Shown: positions 32,371 through 44,855 of the stretch, in pieces | How the letters are laid out: each line of letters opens with the position of its first letter | Position numbering within the stretch: position 1 is the stretch's first letter | Assembly: GCF_003255815.1 (NCBI RefSeq) | Contig: NC_037686.1 | Location: 58,005,888 to 58,069,887 of the forward strand | Origin: Theropithecus gelada | Lineage: Eukaryota; Chordata; Mammalia; Primates; Cercopithecidae | DNA: 64,000 bases | Direction of reading: 5' to 3' | Program-made: the position numbers and the translations under genes | Notes under the pieces: generated by a model | The model's database searches: none | The model's input: only the letters and a program-made list of their open reading frames with translations | What the model was told of the DNA's origin: nothing

Positions 32371-35300
32371 TCAAAGAAAATACCAGGTACAAGAGAACAT
32401 AGCACTTTAAATTCTGAAACCTGCACATGGTAAGTAAAAAACAAACAAACAAACAAAAATACTGAGTAATAGGAATAAAATGGAAAAACTGCCTGGCTCA
32501 CAAGGATTTCAGCAATACTGCTATCCCCATAACCTCCACTCCTCAAAAATCCTTTGAGTAGACACCATTGCTCTCTCTACTCTCACTTATTATATGGTGC
32601 TCATGAGCATTGGCTGACCCCATCTCATGGGCCATGTGCTTGGTTTAAGGGTGCGATGAGACTCAAGCTGAGATATTCAAAATAAACCCTCAGAATTTTC
32701 AAACTGTAACTGACAGCAGAAAACTCCTTTTTTTTTTTTTTTTTAATGAGAAACTGGAAATATATGAACTAAAGGCTGGCCAAAGCTCTCTAAACTACTA
32801 TGTGGATGAAACCGTGTATAATAAGAGAACATAAAATTTCCCCACAAAAAGGTGCAAAATGTATAAGTGCTTGGTTTAGTTTGTCTCAGCTTTACCATTC
32901 ATGGTTTTGTATATGACCTAATCATTGCTTTTTCTATTTCTCACCTAAGTTTCTTTATTTTTGTTCTGCCTATGTATTCAAAATTGCCCATATATGTGGA
33001 GATCTGAGCAGTCTTGAAGCCAATCAAAGTCTGTATGTTTAGCAATCGCTACGATTGAGAAATACCTACATTGCCTACATTTGGGGATAATTTTGGTATT
33101 CAAGGGAACTTCACTTACTAAATGCAAAGTCAGTATATAAGCTTCAGGTACTTTTATATTCTAATTCTCTCAATAAGTTGTCCAAAAAAATAAGTGGAAA
33201 GAATGAATAATATTTCCAAAAGTCCCTTGCAAGAGAAACAAATTTGTAAATTTAATAAATATCAATTATAATTCAAGTGAACCTAATGAAAACAAGATCA
33301 TTATTGTGCAATATAGAGTATGTGTTTACTTAAAACTTTTATCTGTCTATCACTTTCGTAATACCAGAACCCTTTTGGATAATTTTTGGTTACTTGTCTT
33401 CATTTCTGAGAAGTCCAAGATCAGTAAAATTTTTACTAGCAGTAGTTACGAATTTACCAGAGTTTCGTTTTCATTTTCTCAATAAGATTAACTGCCCCGA
33501 ACTTCCAGTAATGTTATTTATTTTCACATTTTCTCTGGTCCCCAAATACTAAACTCTCTCCTCCCTCACTCCAGCAAACTCTCCTTCTGTCAGCACTTGC
33601 TGGGTTAACCAAAGAGTAATTGTTGACTTATTTCAATACAATTATTCCAGACTGGAAATACTAGCATTTTCCTAATTCATGACATAGATTTATCATTTTA
33701 CACAGCTAAAAATGTCTTGCATTCTATTTTTCAATGTATTTTTATTACCTGAATTCTGAAGGCGAAATATAACAGAAGTTGGGATTATACAATAAGAGAA
33801 ATAATTACATCGCATATGTCTCTAGAGACTACAGAAGAAAGTCAGAGAAAGAGAAATGTCTTTGTTGTCAAGATTTTTTTTTTTGTTATTGTTGTTTTTA
33901 CTTGTGGGAACAAAAAGTAGCTCCAGAAAAAAGAGAAATCATTATCAGTATTTGAAAATAAGAAGATGAATAATTTTGCCAATATTCTTGCATTGATGCA
34001 ACAATTATACATCAATTTCAAAGAAGGAGCAGTTAGGTACATTCAATTCTCTAACTCTGAGTGTCTTCAGATACGATTTTTGGTCTTTAACTCTTATGGT
34101 TTCGCCTTTTTTAGAGACTGCTGAGGTGACCATCAGGGATAATATATGCCTATTTATTTGCATTTTTAAGCCCTGGAAAATTACACAGACATAGTAGACT
34201 GTCCTGCAGCTGTGGAAGATTCATTGCTGGGTCTCAAAAATAATGGTCGGAGCCTCAAAATTAAGCTTGGGTTTTTAAAATGGAAAAGTGAACTACATCC
34301 CAATATAATATCAAAATAGACATGTGGAAAATTTAATATTTTTGACTAATTTCCATAAACAATACTAATGTAGATAGTACATACTGATGTTATTCTACTT
34401 CTACTCTAGCATGTCAGAAGATACAATCTTGAGGATGTGCAATGTCTTGATGTTCTTCAAATACCACTAAGTGTCTGATAGATAAAAGAAAATGCATGTG
34501 TTTCTATTCTGTTATGAACATTAAATTAATTTTAACCTTCAAAATTATGTTTATCCACCTTTTGCAAAGACATTGTAATATCTATGTTGAAGGAAGAATG
34601 AACATTTTTTTCATGGAAATAAGCATGTTTAATTACATTTTCAGCCAAAATGATAAAAAAAATTCCATTCTTTCTGCCAATATCTATACTAGAGATGAAT
34701 TGTGCTTTAAGATTCTATGCTTATATTTTCAAAAGTCATATTCTACTTTCATAAACTCACTTCTCTACAGTGCACACATCTTTGCAACTAAAGAGTTCAG
34801 AAGGGCAAGGACTAGAGAGAAGAGCTTGCAATTCTCAGATTAAATAACTTTTAATTAACTCAAGGAGGATATAAAAAGGATATTTGAGGAATTTTTAAAA
34901 CTCAGTGCTTATAATTATTTTTAAATTTTCTGCTAAGTATAATAATCATAAGCTTCCTTGAGGTGTAGGCATTTTCTAAGAGTCTGCTTATATAAGCAAC
35001 CACATGGAAACAGAATTGTACAGTGTCACTACTATGGTGACTAAATCTAAAACTTCTTACTGTGGTTCTGAAGTGGAAAGTGGGCTAAAAATGAAGGAAT
35101 AGCATCACAAGAGAAAAGTTGTCTTACTCCAGAGAGGTTAAAAAATATTAGAGAAGGATATAAATAATAAGATTTGATAAATGAGAGAAAATGGGTAAAG
35201 TTGACAGTAACACCAAGGAGACCTGAATTTTTAGCCAAAATATATTCAATGACATTCAGTTCAAATGTGAACCTTAAGGGCAAGTTGTATAAATGTGTAT

Positions 35301-35576
35301 CAGATGGGAGAAAGGAACAATTTTAAATATATTACCACATGAGATTTTAATCATGTAGGATTTTTTGAGGGGATGAATGTAGCACTAGCATGGGTTTTCA
35401 GACACACATAAAACTAAAATGTATATATTTTAGAATTATTTATTATTTTCACTACCTCTAAAACACTTGAGCACCCGTACAGTACAAAGCATTTTTGTTT
35501 TACAAACAAAAATTAAAAAAAGAAGACAAGAACTGAGCAAATGAGTATGATAGTCACGGAAAAGCAAATATATTTG
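32371..35576. other. AT-rich DNA, nothing recognised
   Basis: About 3.2 kb with short AAAC (32436-32457), T (32727-32744) and T (33873-33882) runs only. A 115-codon frame at 34496-34843 is AT-driven and unsupported. Confidence 0.45.
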
Positions 35577-35597
35577 TGTGTTGTGTGTGTGTGTGTA
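35577..35597. repeat. GT microsatellite
   Basis: GTGT run broken by one TTG, immediately left of the 54-bp palindrome. Confidence 0.9.
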
Positions 35598-35648
35598 GAT
35601 TTTATATATAGCATATATAAAATGCTATTTATATATGCTATATATAAA

Positions 35649-35651
<3 letters not shown>
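35598..35651. repeat. 54-bp AT palindrome
   Basis: GATTTTATATATAGCATATA on the left is matched in reverse complement by TATATGCTATATATAAAATC on the right. The centre is AAAATGCTATTT and only a couple of mismatches occur. The right arm leads straight into the TATC repeat. Confidence 0.93.
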
Positions 35652-35695
<44 letters not shown>

Positions 35696-35706
35696 NTATA
35701 TATAAA

Positions 35707-35754
<48 letters not shown>

Positions 35755-35772
35755 GTCTATCTATCTATCTAC
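35649..35772. repeat. ATCT/TATC tetranucleotide microsatellite with single-N join
   Basis: An ATCT run at 35649-35695, an N at 35696, then TATATATAAAATC (which repeats the sequence left of the run) and a second ATCT run to about 35771. The second run has one ATCT-to-GTCT interruption (about 35753). The restart of the flank after N suggests an unmerged contig overlap. Confidence 0.95.
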
Positions 35773-35884
35773 TGAAAAACCCAGGGTAGGGGAATCTACT
35801 GAAATTGTTCAGAAAATAGCCCTGCTTTTCTAGGCAGAGCTAATTAAATAAAATTAATGAAAACGAAATGAATTACATCTCCTT

Positions 35885-36005
35885 ATATGATTCAATTAAT
35901 ATCACAAACATTTATTAGACTCATACTATGAGCCAAATACTATATTATTAGACAAAGATAAATAAAATGTGCACCAATCCTTCAAAGGATCTAAAAATCT
36001 GTCTT
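35885..36005 (+). mobile_element. L2 3'-type fragment
   Basis: ATCACAAACATTTATTAGAC, CATACTATGAGCCAAATAC and AGACAAAGATAAATAAAATG follow the L2 motif order (ATTTATTGAGC, CTACTATGTGCCAGGCAC, CAAAGATGAATAAGAC). Confidence 0.65.
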
Positions 36006-37446
36006 AGGTTACCAAGGCTATATACATTCATTAGTTTCTTTCCAGGATTTCAATAAAAGCTTCACCCACATTTTTCAAATGTGATGGATTACCAGAACCT
36101 TTACTCTGTTTATCATAGATTTTTTTGATAACATTGTTTAAAACTTCAATTTTTATACATTTAATTTTCTCTAAATTAAAATCTTCCAATTAAATATACT
36201 TAATTTAGATGGCAAATAGATATGCCCATGCTCCTGAAAATAAATTATTTTGTCAATGGACTTTTCATTTCAACAATGGCATTGAATGATCCTGTGCATT
36301 TGGAAAAGGGAATATCTTGAATTTATATTTTGTTCCGCTTCTAAAATAAAATTTTCCGAAATGTCATAGTGATGCAGTTTAAACATTAGAATGATGAGAT
36401 ATAGTTTCTAAGACTAATGAGATTGTAAGTTGAGAGAGTTTATGCTTTTAATTACCCTTGTTATCTCTTTCATGTCAGACCATAGTTCTTTCAGACTAAG
36501 TCCAATTTTTGGTGAGGTGATGCTAGTTTATGGTGATATCAGCACTAAGGAAGCAGGGAGAAATACAATCAAACATTAAAGAACACAGAATGTGTTTGCA
36601 ACACTGGGCTGTCAATGTTGGAAGCTGGTATATGACACAGATAAAGTCAATTTGTATATCAGATAAGGCAACTCATTCAGGTTGGAGGGGGGGGGAAGGG
36701 TTCTACTCTTCCTAAGAGCCAGAGTTGAATCCAGGACGATCTCCATTTTTTTGAAGTTTTTTTGGCATTTGGCCAAAAACTACTACAAGCCTGTGTGAAT
36801 AAGGAAATGTTCATAAATATGTCTTTTGCATACAAGCAAAATATAAAATTCCAGTTTTGAGTGATATTAAGAAAAAACTTTGCAAAGAGTATACATGACT
36901 GGACAAGTAATGGTTATTGTAACAACTAATAATTGTTTTTCTAGATCTTTATTTTGCATGTTTCTCTGAAGCACTGAATGTCACTCACCACCTTATTTAA
37001 AACATCTTCCTTGGTTTCCTGGGCAAAGCATTTTCCTTGTTTACTTGTATCTTCAGCCTCCCAGGCTGGCTGATGGTTCTTCAAGCCTGGATTCTGCTAT
37101 GCTCTGTGCAGTGACTTATGTTTTCCTACAGCATTTTTTTTTTCTTTGCATGACTTTCGTCCTAACTGCTCTCCAAATCAGCACTCCTGCATATGACTTA
37201 TGTCCATAAAACTAGAACAACAGTAAAAACTTTAGCAATTCTTACCTGAAGTCACTATTTTCTTTCACTTTTGCCCCTTTTCTCATAACTATCCAGCTCC
37301 GGCAACTGTGATGCTGCCTAAATCCCATTTTCTCACACTATTTTCTGTTATAATATATTTAAAACTCTCCTCAAGCCTACCTTCCCACTACCACATCCTG
37401 GTAGTGTCTATTATCTCCTTAGCTAGCTAAAATGCTTATCCGGTTT
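36006..37446. other. Unrecognised DNA
   Basis: About 1.4 kb with a short G-run at about 36687-36695 and no recognised repeat. It is more C/T-rich from 36960 to 37440. Confidence 0.45.
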
Positions 37447-37749
37447 TATTTTATTTATTTTTTTTGGAGACAGAGTCTCGTGCCTCTGCCCAGGCTGGAG
37501 TGCAGTGGTGCGATCACAGTTCACTGCAACCTCCGCATCCCGGGTTCAAGGGATTCTCCTGCCTCAGCCTCCTGAGTAGCTGGGATTACATTCATACGCC
37601 ATCACACCTGGCTGATTTTTGTATTTTTAGGAGAGACAGGGTTTCACCATGTTGGCCAGACTTGTCTGGAACTCCTGACCTCAGCTGATCTGCCCGCCTA
37701 GGCCTTCCAAAGATAACTGGGAATACAAGCATGAGCCACTGTGCCCAGC
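37447..37749 (-). mobile_element. AluS-like, antisense
   Basis: T-rich tail (TTTTATTTTATTTATTTTTT) followed by a two-arm Alu to CTGTGCCCAGCT at 37749. It has several private changes (a CATTCATACGCC stretch, an AAGATAACTGGGAATAC insertion-like change), consistent with AluS age. Confidence 0.93.
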
Positions 37750-38062
37750 TTATTTTGTTTTAATTACCTCTCTTCTTCCAAGCTTTTCTGTTCGTCACTT
37801 ACAGAAAAATTTACTTAACATACTATTTGCATCATCTTTCATAAACAATTTGAATTTTACTTATATGAAAATCTAAAAACTAGAATCTTTTATTACATTT
37901 CTTTATTTTAGTCACAGTTATAATCATTGCTAAATAAGTAATTACGAATCATAGGGGCATAGCTATTGAAGCCAGTATGGGAACCCTATTAATAAATGTA
38001 AATTTATGATTTTTTTCATTTTAAGGAAAATAATATAGTTATACATATTTAATATAGTAGCC

Positions 38063-38235
38063 ATAGCACAGTAGTTAAAAGAGAGTCTTTAGAGTCAGAC
38101 AAACCAGAATTTGTCTCATGAATCTACCCTTACTGACTTCTAAAAGTAGGCTAAACCAATAAAATGATTGGTTGGAGCCTAGCTCAAAGCAATACTCAAT
38201 AAACAGAAGCTATATTATTGGCATTATAATCATTC
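38063..38235 (-). mobile_element. MIR fragment, antisense
   Basis: AGCACAGTAGTTAAAAGAGA with CTTTAGAGTCAGACAAACCA, then GCCTAGCTCAAAGCAATACT and CAATAAACAGAAGCTATATT. This is the reverse of the MIR consensus, with part of the core missing. Confidence 0.75.
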
Positions 38236-38826
38236 TGAACTTGGGATATAGTGTTCACCTATGAGCCACAATAAATCTTATTGTGATCTTATGTTCTACA
38301 ATTTCCCCACTTTCTCACTTGTTACTTTTCTATATACTAAAGTGGTTGCCCACAAGTGATTGTTTGTTCCAGAGGTTTATTTTTGAAATGAAAAATACTT
38401 TTAATTTATTTGAATATCTTCTAAATAATGATTAATTATTATTTGACTGTCAGAGTCAAGTGTATGGCTACTACAGCAATGTATCAGAAAAGGGTGCTGA
38501 ATCATAACATAGGAAGATATTCTGTAAAAGAAAACAGCCCACAAAATCCACCCTATCTGGTAAAACTACATTCAGTACCATTTGTCAGCTTGATTTTCAA
38601 GTATTAGTATTTCATTTGTTGATAGGGCATAAATACAAGAAACATCATCTTAATACTGTTTTTTGTCCTTCCCATATTGAAATATTTCTTAGTCTACACA
38701 TGTATAATTTCTGGTCTTCAAAGAAACAAACAAAAATCACCTACGATATACATGGTTTTTTCTCAAGAATCTCAAAAACAAAATTCAGTAATAGAAATGA
38801 TATTAATCACATTCCGACTATTAAAG
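38236..38826. other. AT-rich DNA, nothing recognised
   Basis: No repeat or exon recognised. A 78-codon frame at 38616-38852 runs into the following Alu and is not called. Confidence 0.5.
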
Positions 38827-38837
38827 TGTTACTAGTA

Positions 38838-39138
38838 GGCTGGGCACGGTAGCTCACACCTGTAATCCCAACACTTTGGAAGGCTGGGGCGGGTGGATCA
38901 CGAGGTCAGGAGATGGAGACCATCCTGACCAACATGGTGAAACCCCTTCTCTACTAAAAATATAAAAATTAGTTGGGTGTGGTGGTGTATGCCTGTAATC
39001 CCAGCTACTTGGGAGGCTGAGGCAGGAGAATGGCTTGAACCTGGGAGGCGGAGGTTGCAGTGAGCCAAGATCACACCACTACACTCCAGCCTAGGTGACA
39101 GAGCAAGACTCTGTCTCAAAAAAAAAAGAAAAAAAAAA
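38838..39138 (+). mobile_element. AluS-like, sense
   Basis: Starts GGCTGGGCACGGTAGCTCAC and ends in an A-tail with one G. Flanked by TGTTACTAG (38827-38835) and TGTCACTAG (39139-39147), an 8-of-9 target duplication. Intact two-arm structure. Confidence 0.95.
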
Positions 39139-39147
39139 TGTCACTAG

Positions 39148-42100
39148 ATTGGTGAGAACTCTATTTTCTATCATGTAAAAATACTCATGAAGGCATGAAG
39201 GTTCTCTAGATATTTCAAACAATTGCCTAATACTTCTAAAATAACAGAAAAGACATTATTTTTTAAGCAAAAGAAAACTTGTAATCTATATTACTGCCAA
39301 ATTTTCACCAAATTTGTTATATTTCCATGACATTTTTATATCCTTAATTTTTAAGGAAACATCCCATATTTGTATTCTTGAGTTAATCATGGTTTTATAT
39401 TAACCCATCAACTGTATTAGTTGTTTACATACAATAACATTTATAAACTCTTAGATTTAGACAGACTACTTCTAATCAGCTTACTGAACTATTATTTTTT
39501 GTCTCACAAAATTATGATAAATTTTGTTACACAAAAATAATGGCTCCCTCATTAATATTATATATTCAACTCAAACTCGTTGGCCAGCACAGGACATTGT
39601 GTACATACAAAACAAATTTTATGCAGCTGAAACTCTCGAGAAAAGGCAAAGGGATCCCACGCTGCCAAAACCTTACTTTAGTCTACATCGCGCTCCACCC
39701 ATTCGCTCTTGATATAGCAACATAATTAAAACTATTTATCAGAATATCTGATTATTTTCAAAATAAAGAGGCCTCATTCTAAAAATGATAAAAAGTCTAA
39801 GTTATTATAAGAGTGCCCAGAAAAATATCATTTGAACCTATTTTAGCAAAATAATCTTGGAAGATTTTTATCCTAAAAAAATGAAGAGAGTACGTCTAAG
39901 GGTATGTATAACTGAATTAGCACTCATCCTTTATGGCCAGGTATAAAGCATTTCTTAAGCAATAAGTACTTCTTGCTTACTAAATAATAAATATAACAGT
40001 GAGAGCACACCATGGCAGTATCTAGAGAGATTTAAATCTTGCTTTCTCTAGTGCCTTTGGGGCTTAGAGCATTCAGCTTCCATCTGGCAGCCTTTCTTCT
40101 CCTTGACTTCTAGTCCTTGTAAAATGCAAAGCAGACACACTAGTCAACAAAAACAATTTACATTGCTCTTGATGAAGATCACAATTTTACTAGGTTTGTA
40201 TAAAAAATGGAATGCTAAGTATAGGATATTTAAGCAACACTTGAAAAAATAAACATATGCATGTGTGTGTGAGATCATGTTGTGTACAACAGAAACATAC
40301 ATATACAAGATCTTATAAACTATACACATGATATCTAAGACATGGATCATGTAGTACCCACACATAACAATCTCTTAATTTCTTATGAGTAGCAAATGCT
40401 TACATTGGCTCATAGAGTTAAGGTCACAAGCATAAAATACAGTCATTTAAAAAATGTATCTTAATTTTTTTGAGACTCTTGAAAGTTTTTAAATGGCCTG
40501 GACAACCATAGATGGTGCCATTTATTTAACGAGAAAGATGTTTTATCTTTTGCAGAGATATCTGCTAAGATATAGCTGGGAATAATTTAATTTTCAGTGA
40601 TGTAAGAAAGTGCAGTTTCTTGATTCTCTATCCCAATGTTTTTCTCATCTTGATTGGATCTTTTCATGTGCAGCTTGTTTGAGACTAAACCAATCTGTCA
40701 CTGACTATCAGGCTCCTGCAAACAACTTTGTGGAAGAGTAAAACTTTTGTTAGATTGTTTGTTTCATTAATTTTGCCAGAGAAGCTCAGTTTCCTTACAT
40801 TGTTCTACCAAGCTTTCCTTCTTGCATCCTTGAAAGAAAAATTAAACTATTATAGGCGTGGTATAGCTTACCTATTTCTTGCTGTGCATTCACCTATTAT
40901 ACCACCTAAAATAAATCAGCCTTAATTTTAGTATATAACAAGTTCTCTCCATTTTACATCCAGCTCTTTAAAATGTTTTATTTATATGTGTTCATATGTT
41001 TCTGTACTACCTAGTTTTCAACCCAAACATTGTTTCTCAAAAGTACAGATTGTCCTCTATTTGTTTTATAGTCACTGTTCCTTACCTGAATTGATTATGG
41101 AACACAGCTACATACCGAAAGAGCAGTATTTGTGACTACCTGAAAGATAAAGATCCACCAGGAGGGATTTCTGTGTCAAGATGTTTAAGTTCTAAACTCT
41201 CAAAATAGAAAATAAGAGGTAATGTGTACCAAGGCTTACCTACTGTGTATCTCGTCGATTCTACATGCTGACTTCCTTTTCAAAAAGTGATAGGTTCTGC
41301 CTTTGATCTTTAATACATACATATTTTTTACATACATGAAAACATTTAAAACTTAGTTACAGCATTCATCTCTGTTTCTCTAACATCTCATTTCAGAGAC
41401 AAAAATAGTCCCTGGACCAGGTGGTCTGATCTCAAAATACATACGGCGTCAGTTCAGGCTTTTCTAGATAGAGATGAGAAAATGGGATTAGATGCTCAAG
41501 AAATATATCAGGGGAAATGCCTGCAAAAAATGAAGGCAGAGAGATCCAGAGCAGATTCTTCTTACTGGATTTCAGATCTGATTTCTATGCAAGGAGACTG
41601 CAAGGATAGAGGACTGGGCAGGAAGAACCTCAGCACAGGGTGGATCTGAGAACATTTCAGCCAATCTGACGGGGGGTCCTCAGGCAAAAGTTGCCCATAA
41701 GAACACAACTGTGACAATGGGGAAGAAAGGCTATTAGCACTGTCCCTGACATGCTCTGTCATTGGCTGGGAGCAGCCCAGTAGAAATTTGGTTAAGGATT
41801 AAAATCCAAGATGCATCCAAATGTGTAGCAGCTGGGGCCTGTCCATCATCTATGCCCTACAGTAAGTTTTTCTAAGGTGGAGTTGGGGTATTCACGGAGC
41901 ACCCCCATGGCTGCCCCAGACACAAAAATGTTCTTTCCTTTTTTTTTTTCATTATTTAAATCCTTACCATAGCATTTCACTTTATTACAAAAGACTCATA
42001 GTATAAACCAATTGCTATTTCTAAATGTTTAGTAATAGAGCTATGTTTCTCTTTATGAATATACCTATCTTTCTCTTTATGTATATGCCTAAATGATTGG

Positions 42101-43497
42101 ATCTACATTTTATGTAAACACACATTGCCCTCCTGTCGTGCACACAGGAAGACAACTGTGCATCTTAAAGCTGAAAACCTCTGCTTAATATTCTTCTTAA
42201 GAAAGTCAAATCAAGAGACTATTCCATATCGATAAGCTGAAAGCCAACTTACATTTCTTTTCCTCAAGAACATCTTCAATATCCTTATGGATGACTCTAA
42301 ATAATTCCATTTAACAGTTAAGTTCACCTAATTATATGGGCATATATCTTGAATTTTATGTCTTTAGAGAACCACTGAGTTGAAGACTTTTCATTCACAG
42401 CCAATTCATTTTTATAAATCTGGACAAGGTTATTTTTACCATAGTGGGGGTAGGTTAGTAATTTTTGTTCATAAAATTTTTCATGGCTAAGTTACAGTAT
42501 AGGATGTTGAGGCTTTAATCAAATGTACTTTAGAGCAGTAGATATGCTTAAAGCCATATATTTAAGGGAAGTTTTAGACCTGTCTCCAGAAAAACTTGCC
42601 ATCACCTGCAGAGAATAGGTGTCCCTGTATCCAGGCATGAATTGTACTTTTCTTTAAAAGATGTAAACTTTGAAATCTGTATACTTAGCTCGTAAAGTCC
42701 ATACTTTTTAAAAAATCACATGTCCATCTATAACTCAAATAACTGAACTCCCAGTAAGCGTGAGAAAGTTTTTTAAAGTTGTTTGCCAGTTGGCTTCTGT
42801 AACATGGGTAACATCTAATGGGGATAATGTAAAAGATACTTAAATATCATTTTCTCTAATTTAACTAAGCACTATTGTTATATATAAATCATATATAAAC
42901 TGGTGTGATAACCACACCTCAAATCTTAGAGACTTAATATTTGAAGATTTATTTTATTCATATAACAGTTCCTTGAAGATGAGGGGATGGATACTGAAGA
43001 AAATAAAAATACTTTAACCTCAAATGTATTTCTTTGATATTTTTTGAAATGGCTGCCACAGGGCCAGCAGACAGACGTGGCCACACATAGCTCTCTTTTG
43101 TGGAGCATCTTTGCCTCTGTGGAGAATCTGCGCTAACGCAGCCTGGCCTTCCCATTCCAGGCCTTTCGTGGATCCAGAAGAGATTGAGAATCTGACCCTT
43201 TTAAAAGTCTAAAAAGAAAAATTTACCATTTATTCTAAGGGCTGCTACTTCTGAGGCTTCATCCATATCACAAGGCCGCTTTTGCTAGCCAAACCCCTTC
43301 CTTTCCCCCTCCCTTAAACTATCTTGCTACTAAAACCCGTTTTTGTCCATCCTCTGAACCTATGTTCTTTCTATAATTTCAAGACAGTATGTCAGCTTCT
43401 GTACCTTGTTGAGTGTTGGGTCTTCATTCTGAGGATCCCTTGTATAGACATTAAATAAATGTGTATGCTTTTTTTCCTATTCTTCAATTTGCCTCAT
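39148..43497. other. 4.3 kb without recognised repeats or genes
   Basis: The longest unexplained stretch. It includes a 24-bp tandem duplication (42046-42093) and a more GC-rich, unique-looking block at about 41395-41930. A 73-codon antisense frame at 40144-40365 is repeat-like (TATG/CACA). No splice-bounded exon could be argued from sequence alone. Confidence 0.45.
42046..42093. repeat. 24-bp tandem duplication
   Basis: TTTCTCTTTATGAATATACC plus TATC is followed by TTTCTCTTTATGTATATGCC plus TAAA: two adjacent 24-bp units with a few differences. Confidence 0.85.
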
Positions 43498-43509
43498 GAC
43501 AATGATTTT

Positions 43510-43806
43510 TCTTTTTTTTTTTTTTGAGACGGAGTCTCGCTCTGCCGCCCAGGCTGGAGTGCAGTGGCGCGATCTCAGCTCACTGCAAGCTCCGCCTCCC
43601 GGGTTCCCGGCATTCTCCTGCCTCAGCCTCCTGAGTAGCTGGGACTACAGGCGCCACCACCGCGCCCAGCTAGTTTTTTGTATTTTTTAGTAGAGACGGG
43701 GTTTCACTGTGTTAGCCAGGATGGTCTCGATCTGCTGACCTCGTGATCCGCCCGTCTCGGCCTCCCAAAGTGCTGGGATTACAGGCTTGAGCCACCGCGC
43801 CCGGCC
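43510..43806 (-). mobile_element. Young AluY, Old World monkey type, antisense
   Basis: Full-length two-arm Alu with a perfect 12-bp target duplication GACAATGATTTT (43498-43509 and 43807-43818). It has AluY text and the head variant seen as CAGGCTTGAGCCACCGCGCC on the plus strand, which I associate with cercopithecoid AluYR-type elements. Low divergence suggests a recent insertion. Confidence 0.97.
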
Positions 43807-43818
43807 GACAATGATTTT

Positions 43819-44175
43819 CCAACTGACTTTTAGGGGGCCGAGAGCCAAGGAAATACGGACATTGTTGAGCAGGATTGGCCTGTACCACATTTTGTAGCAA
43901 GCAAGTTCAACAAAATGTCTTATATCACTTCAGGGTTGAGCGAAAACATTTTCACAGAACTATAACCTCTCCTTCAAACTTGGCTTTTATGTACTTTTAT
44001 TATAGTACACAGTTACAAAAAAGTGTTTCTTATCCTTTCTATATCTGTTCTTGAAGGTATTGGACATTGTTTTTCAATTCATGTTTGTAATATCCAATTG
44101 TGTTAGAATATTTTATTTTATTACACTTCAAATTGCTTTATTTGAGAACAACAACTTTTTTTGAAGTATTGTACT
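43819..44175. other. Unrecognised DNA
   Basis: No repeat or gene signal recognised between the young Alu and the L1. Confidence 0.5.
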
Positions 44176-44764
44176 TTTTATTTTATTTTATTTTATTTTA
44201 AGTTCTGGAATACGTGTGCAGGACATGCAGGTTTGTTACGTAGACAAATGTGTGCCATGGCCGTTTGCTGCATCTGTCAACCCATCGCCCAGCTATTCAG
44301 TCCAGCATGCAGTAGCTATTTTCCCTGATGCTTTCCCTCCCTCTGACCCCTGACAGGCCCCAGTGTGTGCAGTTCCCCTCTGTGTGTCCATGTGTTCTCA
44401 TTGTTCATCACCACTTACAAGTGAGAACATGCAGTGTTTAGTTTTCTGTTCCTGCATTAGTTTAATTTGCTGAGGATAATACTGAGGATAATCCATGTCC
44501 CTACAGAGAACATTGTATCATTCCTTTTTATGGCTGAATAGTATTCCATGGTGTGGGACACATTTTCTTTTTCCAGTCTATTACTGATGTGCATTTGGGC
44601 TGACTTCATGTCTTCGCTATTGTGAATTGTGCTGCCATGAACATACACATGCATGTATCTTCATAACAGAATAATATATATTCCTTTGAGTATAAACCCA
44701 GTAATGAAATTGCTGGGTTAAATGATATTTCTCATTCTAGGTCTTTGATGAATCGCCACATTTG
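44176..44764 (-). mobile_element. L1 3' end, antisense, part of a twin-primed insertion
   Basis: Begins with a TTTTA pentanucleotide tail (44176-44200), then antisense L1 3' UTR (AAGTTCTGGAATACGTGTGC, CAGGTTTGTTACGTAGAC, CTCATTGTTCATCACCACT) and the end of ORF2 (GAATAGTATTCCATGGTGTG, GAATCGCCACATTTG). It contains a small internal tandem duplication, TGAGGATAATAC/TGAGGATAATCC, near 44472. The remnant of ORF2 is broken by stops. Confidence 0.92.
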
Positions 44765-44853
44765 AAAAAAATCTCAACATCACTGATCATTAGAGAAATG
44801 CAAATCAAAACCAAAATGAGATACCATCTCACACTAGTCAGAATGGTGATTAT
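44765..44853 (+). mobile_element. Inverted 5' piece of the same L1
   Basis: ATCTCAACATCACTGATCAT, TTAGAGAAATGCAAATCAAA and AATGAGATACCATCTCACAC are L1 ORF2 sequence in the sense orientation. They abut the antisense 3' part directly. In L1 order this segment lies just upstream of the antisense part, so the layout is the 5' inversion produced by twin priming. Confidence 0.9.
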
Positions 44854-44855
44854 TA

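Noticed and set aside
32103..32546. Repeat protein suggested by a 13-residue tandem block
   Set aside because: The block is just the translation of the 39-bp tandem duplication, and the opposite strand is open as well.
34496..34843. 115-codon open frame
   Set aside because: AT-rich, rich in F, I, N and K, no motif; consistent with chance.
35639..35772. Biologically duplicated TATATATAAAATC-TATC unit
   Set aside because: The N between the copies makes an unmerged contig overlap the simpler explanation.
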